Positions 1 to 9,711 of a stretch of 64,000 nucleotides of DNA are shown here, one piece after another (the stretch's first letter is position 1; the number at the start of each line of letters is the position of its first letter). A model generated the notes under the pieces. The model made no database searches, was not told the origin of the DNA, and saw nothing but the letters and a program-made list of their open reading frames with translations. Origin of the DNA: Psychrobacter sp. TAE2020 (GTDB taxonomy: Bacteria; Pseudomonadota; Gammaproteobacteria; Pseudomonadales; Moraxellaceae); contig NZ_JAHLMU010000001.1 in assembly GCF_018919485.1 (NCBI RefSeq), positions 801,273 through 865,272 on the forward strand, given 5' to 3'. The position numbers and the translations under genes were made by a program.

Positions 1-512
1 AAATACTTCCTGATGCGGCTATTAATCAGTCGGTTAATCAACCAGTTTATGAGACCAATACTGCGCCAAGCACTGCTGCACCTTCTAACCGTGATCCTGT
101 CAGCTCAAGACTACCGCCTCTGCCCTCGCACAATGATCTATTAGAGCGTGCACGGCAAAATTCTCAACAGCAAACTCGTAAAGCCACTGCTAATAGTAGC
201 AGCTTGCCAGCGTTTCGCAACTTGATGCAAGTTGGCATCAGTCAATTAAAAGCTGGGCAATTGACAGCAGCAGAGAGTAGTTTTACTCGTGCTCAACGTC
301 TGGCCCCTAAATCTTCAGCGGTCTATTTCTATTTGGCACAAGTTGCGCTAAAGAAGAGTCAGCCTCGTAAGGCTGAAGCTATGGCGCGTCGTGGTTTAGT
401 CGTTTCTGAAGATGCTAGTCGTCGTCGTGCTCTTTGGCAGATTATCCTAAAGTCTGGACAAGCCCAAAACAACACTCGAGTGATTAGTGAGGCCAAACAA
501 GCCTTGCGCTAA
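1..512 (+). CDS. TPR-repeat protein, C-terminal part (5' end outside window)
   Basis: The reading frame is open from base 3 to the TAA at 510-512, so about 169 C-terminal residues of a longer protein are present; its start lies left of the window. The first ~70 residues are Pro/Ser/Asn/Gln-rich and look like a flexible linker. From about residue 68 a helical tetratricopeptide-like segment begins (AFRNLMQVGISQLKAGQL, then the TPR-like AESSFTRAQRLAPKSSAVYF). TPR proteins mediate protein-protein contacts and the partner cannot be told. It ends 63 bases before prmA and may be co-transcribed with it. TPR assignment is by eye; the function is unknown. Confidence 0.6.
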   Translation, partial: ILPDAAINQSVNQPVYETNTAPSTAAPSNRDPVSSRLPPLPSHNDLLERARQNSQQQTRKATANSSSLPAFRNLMQVGISQLKAGQLTAAESSFTRAQRLAPKSSAVYFYLAQVALKKSQPRKAEAMARRGLVVSEDASRRRALWQIILKSGQAQNNTRVISEAKQALR

Positions 513-575
513 CCGCTAGGGTGTTAATGCAAGCACTTTAAATATTTTTATACTAATTTTAACTGAGGTTATTTT

Positions 576-1502
576 ATGGCATGGCAACAACTACACTTAC
601 AATGTGAAAAAGCAAACGTCGATCTTGCTGAAGCCCTACTGCTAGAAGCAGGCGCTCTATCTATCGCTCTCGATGATGCTGGAGATCAGCCTTTATTTGA
701 GCCGCTTCCTGGTGAATCCCCGTTATGGGACGAGGTAATCTTAACAGGGCTATTTGACGCTAGTGCAGAGAATGGCAGTCGACAAGCCGTTGAACAACTA
801 AGTCATGAGATTGCTGCAGAAGTTAATGCCAGTCGTATTTGGCTTACTGCTGTTGCCGACAAGGATTGGGAACGTGAGTGGATGAGCCATTACCATCCTA
901 TTGAATGCGCTAACAATCTATGGATTGTACCTAATTGGCTGACCCCACCTAAACCTGAAGCCACTAATATCATCATGGATCCGGGTCTAGCTTTTGGTAC
1001 TGGCTATCATGCTACTACGCGTTTATGTCTAGATTGGCTGACTGAACAAGACTTAACCGATAAAGTAGTGATCGATTATGGTTGCGGTTCAGGTATCTTG
1101 GGAGTGGCTGCTTTGTTATTAGGAGCAAAGCATGTTTATGCCGTAGATATCGATCCACAAGCGGTGCTTGCCACCAATCAAAACGCTGCTCGCAATAATG
1201 TTGAAGGTCAGCTACAAGCATTCTTACCTGACGATTTCCGAGCCTTTTGTGCTGAGCAGCAAGTCAGTGCGGTTAATGTGATTGTGGCTAATATTTTGGC
1301 CAAGCCATTAATAAGCCTAGCTCCTTATTTTGCCACCCTAATTGCCGATAAAGGTCGAATCGTGTTGGCAGGCTTGATTGAATCGCAAACCCAACAAGTT
1401 AGTGAGGCTTATAGCCCCTATTTCGCCTTAGATGCCAAGCATGCCTATACGGCACAGGAGGATCAACATTGGCAGCGCTTATCAGGAACTTTTACAGGCT
1501 AG
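576..1502 (+). CDS. prmA: ribosomal protein L11 methyltransferase
   Basis: PrmA transfers methyl groups from S-adenosylmethionine to ribosomal protein L11 in the cytoplasm. The 308-residue length is close to the family norm of about 290-310. The N-terminal substrate-recognition domain (residues 1 to ~100) is followed by a linker and the PrmA signature GLAFGTGYHATT (138-149), the SAM-binding motif DYGCGSG (167-173), and the ANIL motif typical of this family further on. The ATG follows a TTAACTGAGGT-like purine stretch. In many gammaproteobacteria prmA sits upstream of fis, as it does here, with a zinc-ribbon gene between. The assignment is secure. Confidence 0.95.
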   Translation: MAWQQLHLQCEKANVDLAEALLLEAGALSIALDDAGDQPLFEPLPGESPLWDEVILTGLFDASAENGSRQAVEQLSHEIAAEVNASRIWLTAVADKDWEREWMSHYHPIECANNLWIVPNWLTPPKPEATNIIMDPGLAFGTGYHATTRLCLDWLTEQDLTDKVVIDYGCGSGILGVAALLLGAKHVYAVDIDPQAVLATNQNAARNNVEGQLQAFLPDDFRAFCAEQQVSAVNVIVANILAKPLISLAPYFATLIADKGRIVLAGLIESQTQQVSEAYSPYFALDAKHAYTAQEDQHWQRLSGTFTG

Positions 1503-1670
1503 CAACATTTGATTACATCTGTTACGATAACTACTCAGCTAATGTTTATAAATTTAACACTATAATCTGCCTATAAATTTCTTTGTTTAGGGCAAAGTAA
1601 TAGAGATTCTGTTTTAAGGAGCAGCATTCGGTAAACCACACCATTGCATTATCTTTTAGGATTCAATGAT

Positions 1671-2849
1671 ATGACCCCTTCGACTCAAACTCGCTGCCCG
1701 CATTGTCTTAGCTGTTATGACTTGCCAGCAGCACAGTTAGACCAAGCGGCATCTAGGGGTCGCTGTAGTAAATGTCAGCAGTTTTTTTTAGTTAATGATC
1801 ACTTAGTGGCGTCTGTTGACAAACCGTACGCTGTAGCAGAAGATAACTCGATAATTATTACTCATCCGGCTAGCCAAAACCAGCTTGATCGTACAGCAGA
1901 GTCTGGCAGCTATCATTTTAATAATCGTGTTTCTAAAGTCTCTAAATACAATAAAGTCTCTAAATATAATGGGGTCAGTGCTAACCACAGTGACCCTGAT
2001 ATTGATACGGTCAGGGATATAAAGGATAATACTGATGTTGTTACTGCTGAGCTAGATAGTATTAATAGCTCTAAATTTCATTCTGAACCGATAAAGTCAA
2101 TTGACTCTATAGCTTGTGAACACTCAGTAATTGTTGATATTGATGATATTGATGATATTGATGATGGTGAGACTAATGTGTGGCAAGCCCTGTTAGATGA
2201 GGCGTTGAGTGAGGATACAGACAATGTTAACCCTTATCAGGCTACTGATAAAGTCGCTGAGCCCAGTGCAGTTACCCCTTTGTCAACTAGTAGAAACGCT
2301 ATAGCCTATTCTCAATCCATAGTTCAACAGTCTAGAAGTACTGCGCAAGCTCGTAGTCAACCTATAAAGGCGAATCCACACACACCTGTAGCCTCACTAC
2401 TATGGTTAGTAGGTTGTCTGGTACTAGTACTATTACTATTTGCACAATACATTATTTTTAACTTAAACACTTTGATTAAAAACCCAGCTTACGCTGCAAA
2501 ACTACAAGCCCTTTGCTCAGTGGCCATTTGTAGCTTGCCTAGTGCTAACTTAGCCATGTTTAGTATAACTAAGCAGTCTCATAGCCGTAGTCAAGTAAAT
2601 ACAGCCATTAATTTTAGTGATATAAAAGCAAATCTAGTCAATAAAAGCATATACAAACAGCTACTGCCTAGTTTGAAAGTGACTGTGTATGATAAAGCTG
2701 GCTTGCTTGGCGCTTTTATCGCTATGCCAGAGGATTATTTACTCAGTAACCAAAGCCAACTTGCGGGTAATAAGAGTAAATCATTAATGTTCACTATCCC
2801 AGTAGCGGTACAGAAAATTCAGCAAGTTACTATCGAGGCTATTTATTAG
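1671..2849 (+). CDS. zinc-ribbon (MJ0042-type) single-pass membrane protein, DUF3426-like
   Basis: This gene encodes 392 residues. The N-terminus has two CxxC knuckles (CPHC and CSKC), the MJ0042-type zinc ribbon found at the start of DUF3426 proteins. A long acidic, low-complexity linker follows, with short repeats (SKVSKYNKVSKYN and an IDD run). A single hydrophobic membrane segment lies near residues 245-270 and a beta-rich C-terminal domain is presumably periplasmic. I chose the ATG at 1671, which has AGGA about nine bases upstream; the frame is also open from a TTG at 1644. Position between prmA and fis is common in Moraxellaceae. The function is unknown. Confidence 0.75.
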   Translation: MTPSTQTRCPHCLSCYDLPAAQLDQAASRGRCSKCQQFFLVNDHLVASVDKPYAVAEDNSIIITHPASQNQLDRTAESGSYHFNNRVSKVSKYNKVSKYNGVSANHSDPDIDTVRDIKDNTDVVTAELDSINSSKFHSEPIKSIDSIACEHSVIVDIDDIDDIDDGETNVWQALLDEALSEDTDNVNPYQATDKVAEPSAVTPLSTSRNAIAYSQSIVQQSRSTAQARSQPIKANPHTPVASLLWLVGCLVLVLLLFAQYIIFNLNTLIKNPAYAAKLQALCSVAICSLPSANLAMFSITKQSHSRSQVNTAINFSDIKANLVNKSIYKQLLPSLKVTVYDKAGLLGAFIAMPEDYLLSNQSQLAGNKSKSLMFTIPVAVQKIQQVTIEAIY

Positions 2850-2984
2850 TTATTAGGTCGCTGATTGCTTGCTGCTTACGGACTATCAATAATAAGACCT
2901 TTTGCTTGTTACTGACTCTGTCATCTTATAACCCTATAGTTTATTATCAGTCTTACCTGCTGCTCATCTCAAGGATATTACTTT

Positions 2985-3359
2985 ATGGCATCCCATGCAC
3001 ACAACTCTGACCATCTTGCTCATAGTGCTGATGCTACTACTGATCACAACTGCCCTAGTCAAACTGTGGCCGCTATAATCTATGAGGATAGCAATAAATC
3101 CCCAGAGGTAACTAGCGCTATAGAGAGCGTAGTACCGCTACATATCCATGTAGAACGTGCTGTGCGTCAATACCTTAATGCTCTAGGCGATGAGCTCCCG
3201 ACTGACTTATACGAGCTTATTTTGAGACAAGTAGAATTACCGCTACTAACCGTAGTCCTCGAGCAAAGTCGTGGTAATCAGTCCAAATGCGCGCAAATTT
3301 TAGGCCTCAACCGTGGCACGCTGCGCAAAAAACTAAAGACTTATAACTTGATGTCATAG
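2985..3359 (+). CDS. fis: Fis family DNA-binding protein
   Basis: Fis is a nucleoid-associated homodimer that bends DNA and modulates rRNA and recombination promoters. The last ~80 residues match the Fis fold: a four-helix region ending in the helix-turn-helix GNQSKCAQILGLNRGTLRKK and the tail KLKTYNL. At 124 residues the protein is longer than E. coli Fis (98) because of a His/Asp/Ser-rich N-terminal extension of about 45 residues. The gene lies downstream of the zinc-ribbon gene and upstream of purH. A Fis-like HTH is certain; that it is functionally the global Fis is inferred from length, fold and neighbours. Confidence 0.85.
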   Translation: MASHAHNSDHLAHSADATTDHNCPSQTVAAIIYEDSNKSPEVTSAIESVVPLHIHVERAVRQYLNALGDELPTDLYELILRQVELPLLTVVLEQSRGNQSKCAQILGLNRGTLRKKLKTYNLMS

Positions 3360-3363
3360 AGAG

Positions 3364-3401
3364 ACTGTTTATAAATTACTTACAGATTATTTATAAACGG
3401 T
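3364..3401 (+). repeat. inverted repeat after fis
   Basis: GTTTATAAAT (3367-3376) and ATTTATAAAC (3389-3398) form a perfect 10-bp stem, extendable by three pairs including one G-U, with a 12-base loop. No T-tract follows. It begins immediately after the fis stop and could stabilise the fis 3' end or form part of the purH leader. Confidence 0.5.
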
Positions 3402-3467
3402 CATCCACTTTTGTATAAACTGCTTAAATGTTTTATGATGCTTACTCGTTTTCCCTCGTTCTCCTTT

Positions 3468-3494
3468 GCCAGACAACCGTGTCAGGCTTTTTTT
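3468..3494 (+). terminator. terminator-like hairpin 15 bases before purH
   Basis: The stem GCC.GACA / TGTC.GGC has one A-A mismatch and an ACCG loop and is followed by seven Ts (3488-3494). It ends 15 bases before the purH ATG, so any transcript that begins upstream must read through it to reach purH. It can be the fis terminator, or an attenuator in the purH leader. Confidence 0.65.
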
Positions 3495-3509
3495 ATGGAA
3501 ATTTATCTC

Positions 3510-5087
3510 ATGGGTACAACAGCACTTGCACTACTCTCGGTCTCTAACAAATCCGGTATTGTTGAATTTGCTCAAGGTCTAATCAAATCAGGCTTTGGCT
3601 TATTATCGACTGGTGGCACTTATCGCTTACTTAAAGAACACGATATCGCCGTTACTGAAGTGTCGGATTATACTGGCTTCCCTGAAATGATGGATGGGCG
3701 TGTTAAGACCCTACACCCTAAAATTCACGGTGGTATTTTGGGTCGTCGTGGCATAGATGATGAGATCATGAGCGCACATGCGATCGATCGCATTGATCTA
3801 GTAGTCGTTAATTTATACCCTTTTGCCGAGACTATTGCTCGCGCTAATGTGACTATGGATGAAGCTATCGAAAACATCGATATTGGTGGCCCAACTATGG
3901 TACGTGCAGCAGCTAAGAACCATGCTGATGTGGGTATTGTTACTGATCCTGCTGACTATCAGCGTGTGCTTACTGCCCTAGGTGACGATACCAAATTGAG
4001 CGCTGAATTGCGCTATGATTTGGCAGTAAAAGCCTTTGAACATACCGCTCAATACGATGGCATGATCGCCAACTTCTTAGGCTCTCGTGTTAATGAAACT
4101 CAGCAACCAGAAGCCTTTGCGCGCACTTTTAATGTGCAGCTTAATAAAGTACAAGACCTACGCTACGGCGAAAACCCTCATCAACAAGCCGCTTTTTATG
4201 TTGAGAGTCAATTAGCAGCTAGTCAAGCTTCAATCGCCACTGCTAAGCAGTTACAAGGCAAGGCGCTGTCGTATAACAACATTGCCGATACGGATGCTGC
4301 TCTTGAATGTGTCAAAGCGTTTAGCACCCCAGCTTGTGTCATCGTCAAACACGCTAACCCTTGTGGTGTAGCTATTAATAACGATCAAGTAGTGGCTTAT
4401 CATACTGCTTTTAGTACTGATCCTGAGTCATCATTTGGCGGTATTATTGCGTTTAATACTCAATTGACAGTGGCTACCGCCAAAGCTATTATCGACAGTC
4501 AGTTTGTAGAAGTTATCATTGCGCCTAGTATTGAAGACGGTGTATTGCAAGTGACTGCTAGTAAGAAAAACGTCCGCGTACTAGTCTCAGGTGCGCTACC
4601 TACCCCAGCTGAGCGTCACGCGCAACTAGATTACAAACGGGTGAATGGTGGCCTACTAGTACAACAGCAAGACTTAGCTATTATCACTGCCAATGAGCTT
4701 AAAATTGTCACTGATGTCCAGCCTACTGAGTCGCAAATTGCCGACTTACTATTCTCTTGGACGGTGGCCAAATATGTGAAGTCTAATGCTATTGTTTACG
4801 GCAAAAACCAGCGTACTATAGGCGTGGGCGCAGGACAGATGAGTCGCGTTAACTCAGCTCGTATTGCTGCTATCAAAGCTGAGCATGCTGGACTTGCTAC
4901 TGCTGGCGCAGTCATGGCCTCAGATGCTTTCTTCCCATTCCGCGATGGTATTGATAACGCGGCAGCAGTAGGTATTTCTGCGATTATTCAACCAGGTGGT
5001 TCTATGCGTGATGACGAGACTATTGCTGCTGCTAACGAGCACGGTATCGCTATGGTGTTTACTGGCATGCGTCACTTTCGTCATTAA
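3510..5087 (+). CDS. purH: bifunctional AICAR formyltransferase / IMP cyclohydrolase
   Basis: PurH carries out the last two steps of de novo IMP synthesis: formylation of AICAR by 10-formyl-THF and ring closure of FAICAR. With the start at 3510 the protein has 525 residues (E. coli 529). The N-terminal MGS-like cyclohydrolase domain shows SNKSG and [13 protein letters not shown]. The transformylase domain shows [19 protein letters not shown], the catalytic VKHANPCG and [13 protein letters not shown]. The frame is open back to 3411, but residues before MGTTALALL are not family-like and would overlap the terminator-like hairpin. It converges on ppiD across a shared terminator. Confidence 0.96.
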   Translation: MGTTALALLSVSNKSGIVEFAQGLIKSGFGLLSTGGTYRLLKEHDIAVTEVSDYTGFPEMMDGRVKTLHPKIHGGILGRRGIDDEIMSAHAIDRIDLVVVNLYPFAETIARANVTMDEAIENIDIGGPTMVRAAAKNHADVGIVTDPADYQRVLTALGDDTKLSAELRYDLAVKAFEHTAQYDGMIANFLGSRVNETQQPEAFARTFNVQLNKVQDLRYGENPHQQAAFYVESQLAASQASIATAKQLQGKALSYNNIADTDAALECVKAFSTPACVIVKHANPCGVAINNDQVVAYHTAFSTDPESSFGGIIAFNTQLTVATAKAIIDSQFVEVIIAPSIEDGVLQVTASKKNVRVLVSGALPTPAERHAQLDYKRVNGGLLVQQQDLAIITANELKIVTDVQPTESQIADLLFSWTVAKYVKSNAIVYGKNQRTIGVGAGQMSRVNSARIAAIKAEHAGLATAGAVMASDAFFPFRDGIDNAAAVGISAIIQPGGSMRDDETIAAANEHGIAMVFTGMRHFRH

Positions 5088-5154
5088 GCTGGCATCAATA
5101 AGTTAGTAGCAAAAGCGCTTAGCTAGCTACCGCTTAAGCCTTAAAGCCAAAAAA

Positions 5155-5182
5155 GCCACTGCGTTAACGCAGTGGCTTTTTT
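5155..5182. terminator. bidirectional terminator between purH and ppiD
   Basis: GCCACTGCG / CGCAGTGGC (5155-5176) forms a strong palindromic stem with a TTAA centre. It is flanked by six As on the left and six Ts on the right, so it can end both the rightward purH and the leftward ppiD transcripts. Confidence 0.9.
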
Positions 5183-5234
5183 ATAGGCTATCAGCTAAGG
5201 TAGCGGCTGACTTAGCGGTTAGTAATACTACTTA

Positions 5235-7109
5235 TTAGCGACCTTGGGCACCAGACAGGTTGCTTTCATTAACCTCAACCTTATACACTAAGCGTAAATA
5301 CTCTAGATAATCTTGTAGCTGATCTTGACCTAAATTATCACGAATGATGCGTGCAGTTTGTGCTTTTTCAAGCGCTGATAACTGGGTTTGTTGTTCAGTC
5401 TTGATCTTATCACCCACGATCAAAGTAGCCCCTGTTTCGGTGATACTAGCTAAGGTTACTACTCCGTTAGCAGGTGCTTGCTTACTGAAAGCTAAACCAC
5501 GTTCTTTTTCACTCAATAATGTGGTTTGACGATTCACTTCACCTAAGAACTGAAAGTCTACAGCTTGCTTATTGATATCAGCTGTAGATTTGATACCAGC
5601 TGCTGTTTTTTTAGCATCTTCGAACGCCAAAGCGCTAGCTTTTTGCTTACGCAATGTTTGAGTAATGCGTGGAGTAGCAGCAGCCAAGCTCAGAGTCTTA
5701 GTAGGACGATAGTTAGTTGATTGTACCCATACTGTTCCCGTGCCTATATCGATACTAGTAGTAACCGCTTGATCCTGAATAGTAAACTCATCAAAAGCTT
5801 GTTTAACTACCGCTGGTTGCGACAATACTGAGGTATTATTATCTTTACGATAATCTTTAATACGCTTTAGAGCAACCGCCTCTTGTTGAGCGATATCTTC
5901 GATGCTTAAGCCATCAGCAGCCGAATCATTAATCGCCATTACTTTATCAGCATAAACACTCTGACGCTTATAGTCTTCGGCTTTAGTAATTAGCTGAGGT
6001 CGTAGACTCTGCATAGTAGGTACTTTACTGCCACTATCTTTAGTCACTGTAAATATCTGATAACCAAAGCTGGTTTTGATCGGAGCACTAATATCACCAA
6101 CGCTTAGGCCTTCTAAAGCTTTAGTTACTGCTTGTGCATCCTTACCGAATACTGTGGGATTAAAGCGACCAATCGCTCCTCCGTCAGCGCCTGAGGGATC
6201 ATCAGAGTCCTTTTTAGCGACTGTAGCAAAAGCTTCGCCTTTATCCAAACGCGACTTAATCTTGGCGGCACGATCTTTAGCATTTTCGCCTGTAACTAAA
6301 ATCTGACTTATCTCACGTTCATCAACGACTTCTAAACCTTGCTTATAAGCTTCATACTGCTGCTTGATTTCTTCTTCAGTCACCGTATCAACAGGGATAG
6401 TAGCTGGATCTAATTGAATATAAGCCAAATCTACCACGGCGGCACTTTTTAGCGCCTCTTTATTACGGTCATAATAGCTTTGTATATCTGCTTTGCTCAG
6501 CTTTACTTGCTGTTGATAGTCTTGCCAATTGAAGCGATGTACCCACAAATTTCGTGACTCTAATTGCAAACCAATCAGCTGACTGACTGACTGCATAGGA
6601 TAGATAGCGGTACCGACGATGCTAGCATTGAGCTGATCCAAACTTAACTGATTGCGGAACTCTGTAAATAGTTGCTCTTTATTCATGCCGCGCTGACGCA
6701 AGAAGTTGGAAAACTGATCATTAGAGAACTCGCCATTGGCATCTAAGAATATCTGCTCTTGACGCAGCAGACGATTGATAGTGTCATCGGATACAGTCAT
6801 GCCAAGCTTACCGGCTTGCTGTTCTAGCAAAGTGCGATCAACTAGACCTTTTAGGACTTGCTGATGCAGTACATCTTCATTGAGTAAGCTGGAATCATTT
6901 AATTGCTCCAAAATCTCAGAACGTCGGCTGTTCACAGCGCTTTGATACTCTGATAGCCCTATACTTGCATCACCCACTTGGGCGATTTGGTTGGGATCAG
7001 TTGAGCCGCCAAAGTAGCTCTCAATCCCCAAAAGCGCGAGGGGCGATAGGCATAGGATCAATAAAATGCGACCAGGCCAACTTTTCAGAAAATCGCGCAA
7101 TTTATCCAT
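5235..7109 (-). CDS. ppiD: periplasmic folding chaperone PpiD (SurA-like/PPIase)
   Basis: PpiD is an inner-membrane-anchored periplasmic chaperone that works near the Sec translocon on newly exported proteins. The 624-residue protein matches the family length of about 620. It starts with a short cytoplasmic tail and one membrane helix (about residues 13-29, RILLILCLSPLALLGI), followed by a SurA_N-like helical domain. A parvulin domain spans about residues 265-365 (EREISQILV, DPSGADGGAIGRF, SFGYQIF), and a C-terminal chaperone lobe follows. Standing downstream of hup, as in E. coli (hupB-ppiD), supports the name. A terminator at 7322-7345 separates it from hup. Confidence 0.92.
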   Translation of the reverse strand: MDKLRDFLKSWPGRILLILCLSPLALLGIESYFGGSTDPNQIAQVGDASIGLSEYQSAVNSRRSEILEQLNDSSLLNEDVLHQQVLKGLVDRTLLEQQAGKLGMTVSDDTINRLLRQEQIFLDANGEFSNDQFSNFLRQRGMNKEQLFTEFRNQLSLDQLNASIVGTAIYPMQSVSQLIGLQLESRNLWVHRFNWQDYQQQVKLSKADIQSYYDRNKEALKSAAVVDLAYIQLDPATIPVDTVTEEEIKQQYEAYKQGLEVVDEREISQILVTGENAKDRAAKIKSRLDKGEAFATVAKKDSDDPSGADGGAIGRFNPTVFGKDAQAVTKALEGLSVGDISAPIKTSFGYQIFTVTKDSGSKVPTMQSLRPQLITKAEDYKRQSVYADKVMAINDSAADGLSIEDIAQQEAVALKRIKDYRKDNNTSVLSQPAVVKQAFDEFTIQDQAVTTSIDIGTGTVWVQSTNYRPTKTLSLAAATPRITQTLRKQKASALAFEDAKKTAAGIKSTADINKQAVDFQFLGEVNRQTTLLSEKERGLAFSKQAPANGVVTLASITETGATLIVGDKIKTEQQTQLSALEKAQTARIIRDNLGQDQLQDYLEYLRLVYKVEVNESNLSGAQGR

Positions 7110-7314
7110 AATTATTTCTGCTTCTTAACCTATAGTGATGAGGACCATTGCAACAATAAATGCACTCTTGGCGGGCAACGGCATAGTGAGAAACGTCAGT
7201 ATGCTATAAAGCAGTAACAAAATCTATGCCAGCGATACTAATGCGCCGACTATGATACGTGAATTTTAGTCGATACTCAAAATATTCATCTATTGTTAGC
7301 TAAAATTTATTAAT

Positions 7315-7345
7315 AAAAAAAGCACCTCGATTAAGGTGCTTTTTT
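7315..7345. terminator. terminator downstream of hup
   Basis: GCACCT / AGGTGC (7322-7327 and 7334-7339) with loop CGATTA has As on the left and Ts on the right. Read leftward it ends the hup transcript 35-60 bases after its stop codon and ahead of ppiD. Confidence 0.85.
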
Positions 7346-7378
7346 ATACAAATTATTAGGATTATCAATAGTGGCGAC

Positions 7379-7651
7379 TTAGTTCAAGCGCTCTTTTAGG
7401 TTTTTGCCAGCTTTAAAGCTTGGTACTTTACTAGCTGGGATAGCCAATTCTTCACCAGTTTTAGGATTACGGCCAGTGCGTGCTTTACGATCTTTCACGC
7501 TGAAAGTACCAAAACCTACTAATGAAATGCTATCACCAGCTTCTAAGGCTTGGCCAACACTTTCCATAACCGCATTCAAAGCATCGCCAGCTTGAGTTTT
7601 ATTTAGACCACTTTTTTCTGCAATGCTATCGATTAATTCTGACTTATTCAT
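7379..7651 (-). CDS. hupB: DNA-binding protein HU (beta-type)
   Basis: HU is a small nucleoid protein that binds and bends DNA without strong sequence preference. The 90 residues starting MNKSELIDSIAEKSG match the family length exactly. The beta-arm signature GFGTFSVKDRKARTGRNP and the ending FKAGKNLKERLN are present. I chose the ATG at 7651 because AAGGA precedes it at good spacing (AAGGAAAATTTATG). The open frame continues upstream to 7696, but that extension is not HU-like. The gene lies directly upstream of ppiD, the E. coli hupB context, which favours HU-beta over IHF or HU-alpha. Confidence 0.93.
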   Translation of the reverse strand: MNKSELIDSIAEKSGLNKTQAGDALNAVMESVGQALEAGDSISLVGFGTFSVKDRKARTGRNPKTGEELAIPASKVPSFKAGKNLKERLN

Positions 7652-8506
7652 AAATTTTCCTTCAAGTTTAAGGGCTGTAATAAACGCTACCGCCAATTAT
7701 TGTATCGCTCTCATGAAATATAAGCAATATAAACAATATGCGCAACGCCTATCTGTCGGTAACGAAGTATTAACGTCTTTATAGCAAGGCAGGCAAGGCA
7801 GTGCAAGCGATTTTACATTTTTTAATGGGCGCTACTACCTATTTAACACTTAAGGTTACGCAAAACTCCTGTAAACCGCTACTATCTGTCCTAGCAAATC
7901 AATAAGTTATCAATTAATAGGTTATTCACTATGAATAAGGCCAGTAGTAGCAATACTCATACTGACTATAACCAGTGGTAGTGGTCAGTTATCACTACCT
8001 TCTATGCATTTATTTTTTGGTGAGCTATGCTAAACATTTAATCATAGCCCTCACTATAGCCAATTAGTTATGCTAAATAGATATTTTTTCATCCCAAGAT
8101 GTAAAGAAATTTATAACAAGCCGTTGCTAGCAAAAGCAACAATACACAAACTGACAGAGAGATACATTACTTTTTATTGTGAAACCGTTATGATGAGCAC
8201 TGTTAGGCAGTACGGGCTTTATTTCAACCTGCTTATAGGTCATTTTTAGTCAGCCAAAGACTGTTTTACATCCTTAATTTTATAGATTTTATTTTATAAA
8301 ATCTATTTTACTCAGTTAGATATTTGGGTATTTAGCACTATTCTAGAATACTGTTTGTAGCAGCATTATCAACTGTTGCGTCTGCCTATATATATTTTGA
8401 TTCGGGCAGTTATTGTTTATGATGCTATTCTGGTACGGCTGCCTTATCTACCTTTAACTTTTGTATTGCTACTTTTTTAACCTGCTAAATTTAACGGATT
8501 ATTCAT
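7652..8506. other. long intergenic region, hup to SCP2-like gene
   Basis: 855 bases without a convincing gene. It must contain the leftward hup promoter and the promoter of the next rightward gene. The one clear structure is an AT-rich perfect hairpin at 8282-8306 (ATAGATTTTA / TAAAATCTAT). No tRNA-like cloverleaf or other RNA gene was recognised. Confidence 0.4.
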
Positions 8507-9151
8507 ATGAAGCGTTCTACGTTGTCTCACTCTCTTCTTAGTATCATATTAGTCTTCATTGAGTCTGCACTGACGCTGCTATTACGTTTAGACTCTGATC
8601 TGCGCAAAGCCGCTTATCCCCTTGCCAAACAAGGCACTGTGGTTTGTTTACGCTTGTACTTACCTCACGTTCAAGTTTTTGCGACTTTTAGTTATAAAGG
8701 GGTATTACTAGATGCTAACTTACCTGCCGAACGTAGCGAACCAGACGTTATCATCAATGCTTATAGTATCGAGCTTTTAAAAGCGCTAGCGACGCATGAC
8801 AGCGCTGCTACGGATAAGCTACAAATGCGTGGTGAATCCGAAAAAGTACAACTAGTGAGAGGATTCATTGCCAAAGTAGGGATGGGTGGCCTGATTCAAA
8901 GTTTATTAAAAAGATTTAAAGGCTCAGACAGCAAGAATAAGTCAAGCACTGCGGAGAAAGAAGAGAAAAATAATAACTATAAACTACGCATCGCTGAGCA
9001 ACAAACTCAAATTAATACTCTTACCATAAAGAATCGCGAGCTTGAAACCACCGTGAAAGAGCAACAAAGTAAACAAAAGACAGTAACTATCGCTGCAGTG
9101 GTTGCTACCATCATCGCCGTTGCGGCCCTGATTACTTTGCTTATCAATTAG
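8507..9151 (+). CDS. SCP2/UbiJ-like protein with coiled coil and C-terminal membrane anchor
   Basis: 214 residues. Residues ~15-140 resemble the SCP2-type domain seen in UbiJ: an LLRLDSDLRKAAYPL opening, alternating beta strands, and the DVIINAYSIELLKAL segment. UbiJ is a lipid-binding accessory factor of ubiquinone synthesis. Unlike E. coli UbiJ, the protein continues into a Lys/Glu-rich coiled coil (about 150-185) and ends in a membrane helix (about 192-213, VTIAAVVATIIAVAALITLL). There are no ubiE/ubiB neighbours, so a role in ubiquinone synthesis is only a possibility. It stands alone between two long intergenic regions. Confidence 0.5.
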   Translation: MKRSTLSHSLLSIILVFIESALTLLLRLDSDLRKAAYPLAKQGTVVCLRLYLPHVQVFATFSYKGVLLDANLPAERSEPDVIINAYSIELLKALATHDSAATDKLQMRGESEKVQLVRGFIAKVGMGGLIQSLLKRFKGSDSKNKSSTAEKEEKNNNYKLRIAEQQTQINTLTIKNRELETTVKEQQSKQKTVTIAAVVATIIAVAALITLLIN

Positions 9152-9711
9152 TACTGCTTACGGTATTTTAGTTAACCATTTAAAGGATACTCCAATAGCT
9201 CCCCTATTTATCTATCTACTCGATAAGCGATTCAATTGAGCTAACTGGTCTAAATGGCCAGCAAACCCCTAAAAACTACTTTCTATAGACTTATTTACTA
9301 TCAGGGCATGTTGAACATTCGACCACAGCACTGACAGAGACTATTTTCTAGCTGGTTTATTATCTAAATTTAATAGTATTTTTAGCAGAACATAGTATTA
9401 ATCCCATGATTACTTTTGTCAATAGCAGTGATCTGCCACGTTAATCATTAGCTACCATTTTAATCTTGACTAAATTAGTCGGGATTAAGTATAATAGCCG
9501 TATCGCAGCACATACTACACGCAACATACTTTATATTCAGGTTCAATAGTTTGTTGTTTAATAGCGATAATATGTGATTTAGCTTCTGTATTAAGTGCTC
9601 ACGATAAGCTGTATTTCTATCATAACAAGCATAGGTCTATTCAATAAAACCTAACACACAAATAAGCTCGTTATTGAATTTAACTTACTATGACTCAGTT
9701 GGGGATATATT
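9152..9711. other. iscR upstream region and leader
   Basis: 560 bases with no gene. It holds the isc promoter at 9466-9495 and then an untranslated leader of about 210 bases before the iscR ATG. I see no further clear structure in the leader. Confidence 0.5.
9461..9495 (+). promoter_or_regulatory. isc operon promoter overlapping an IscR type 1 box
   Basis: A -35 TTGACT (9466-9471) and a -10 TATAAT (9490-9495) are separated by 18 bases. The palindromic stretch GACTAAATTAGTC overlapping the -35 and spacer matches the pattern of the type 1 sites bound by [2Fe-2S]-IscR in E. coli. It predicts repression of the operon when clusters are plentiful. Confidence 0.75.

Noticed and set aside
8162..8260. 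Possible small RNA gene in the hup/SCP2-like gap
   Set aside because: No cloverleaf, strong terminator or other recognisable RNA feature could be found.
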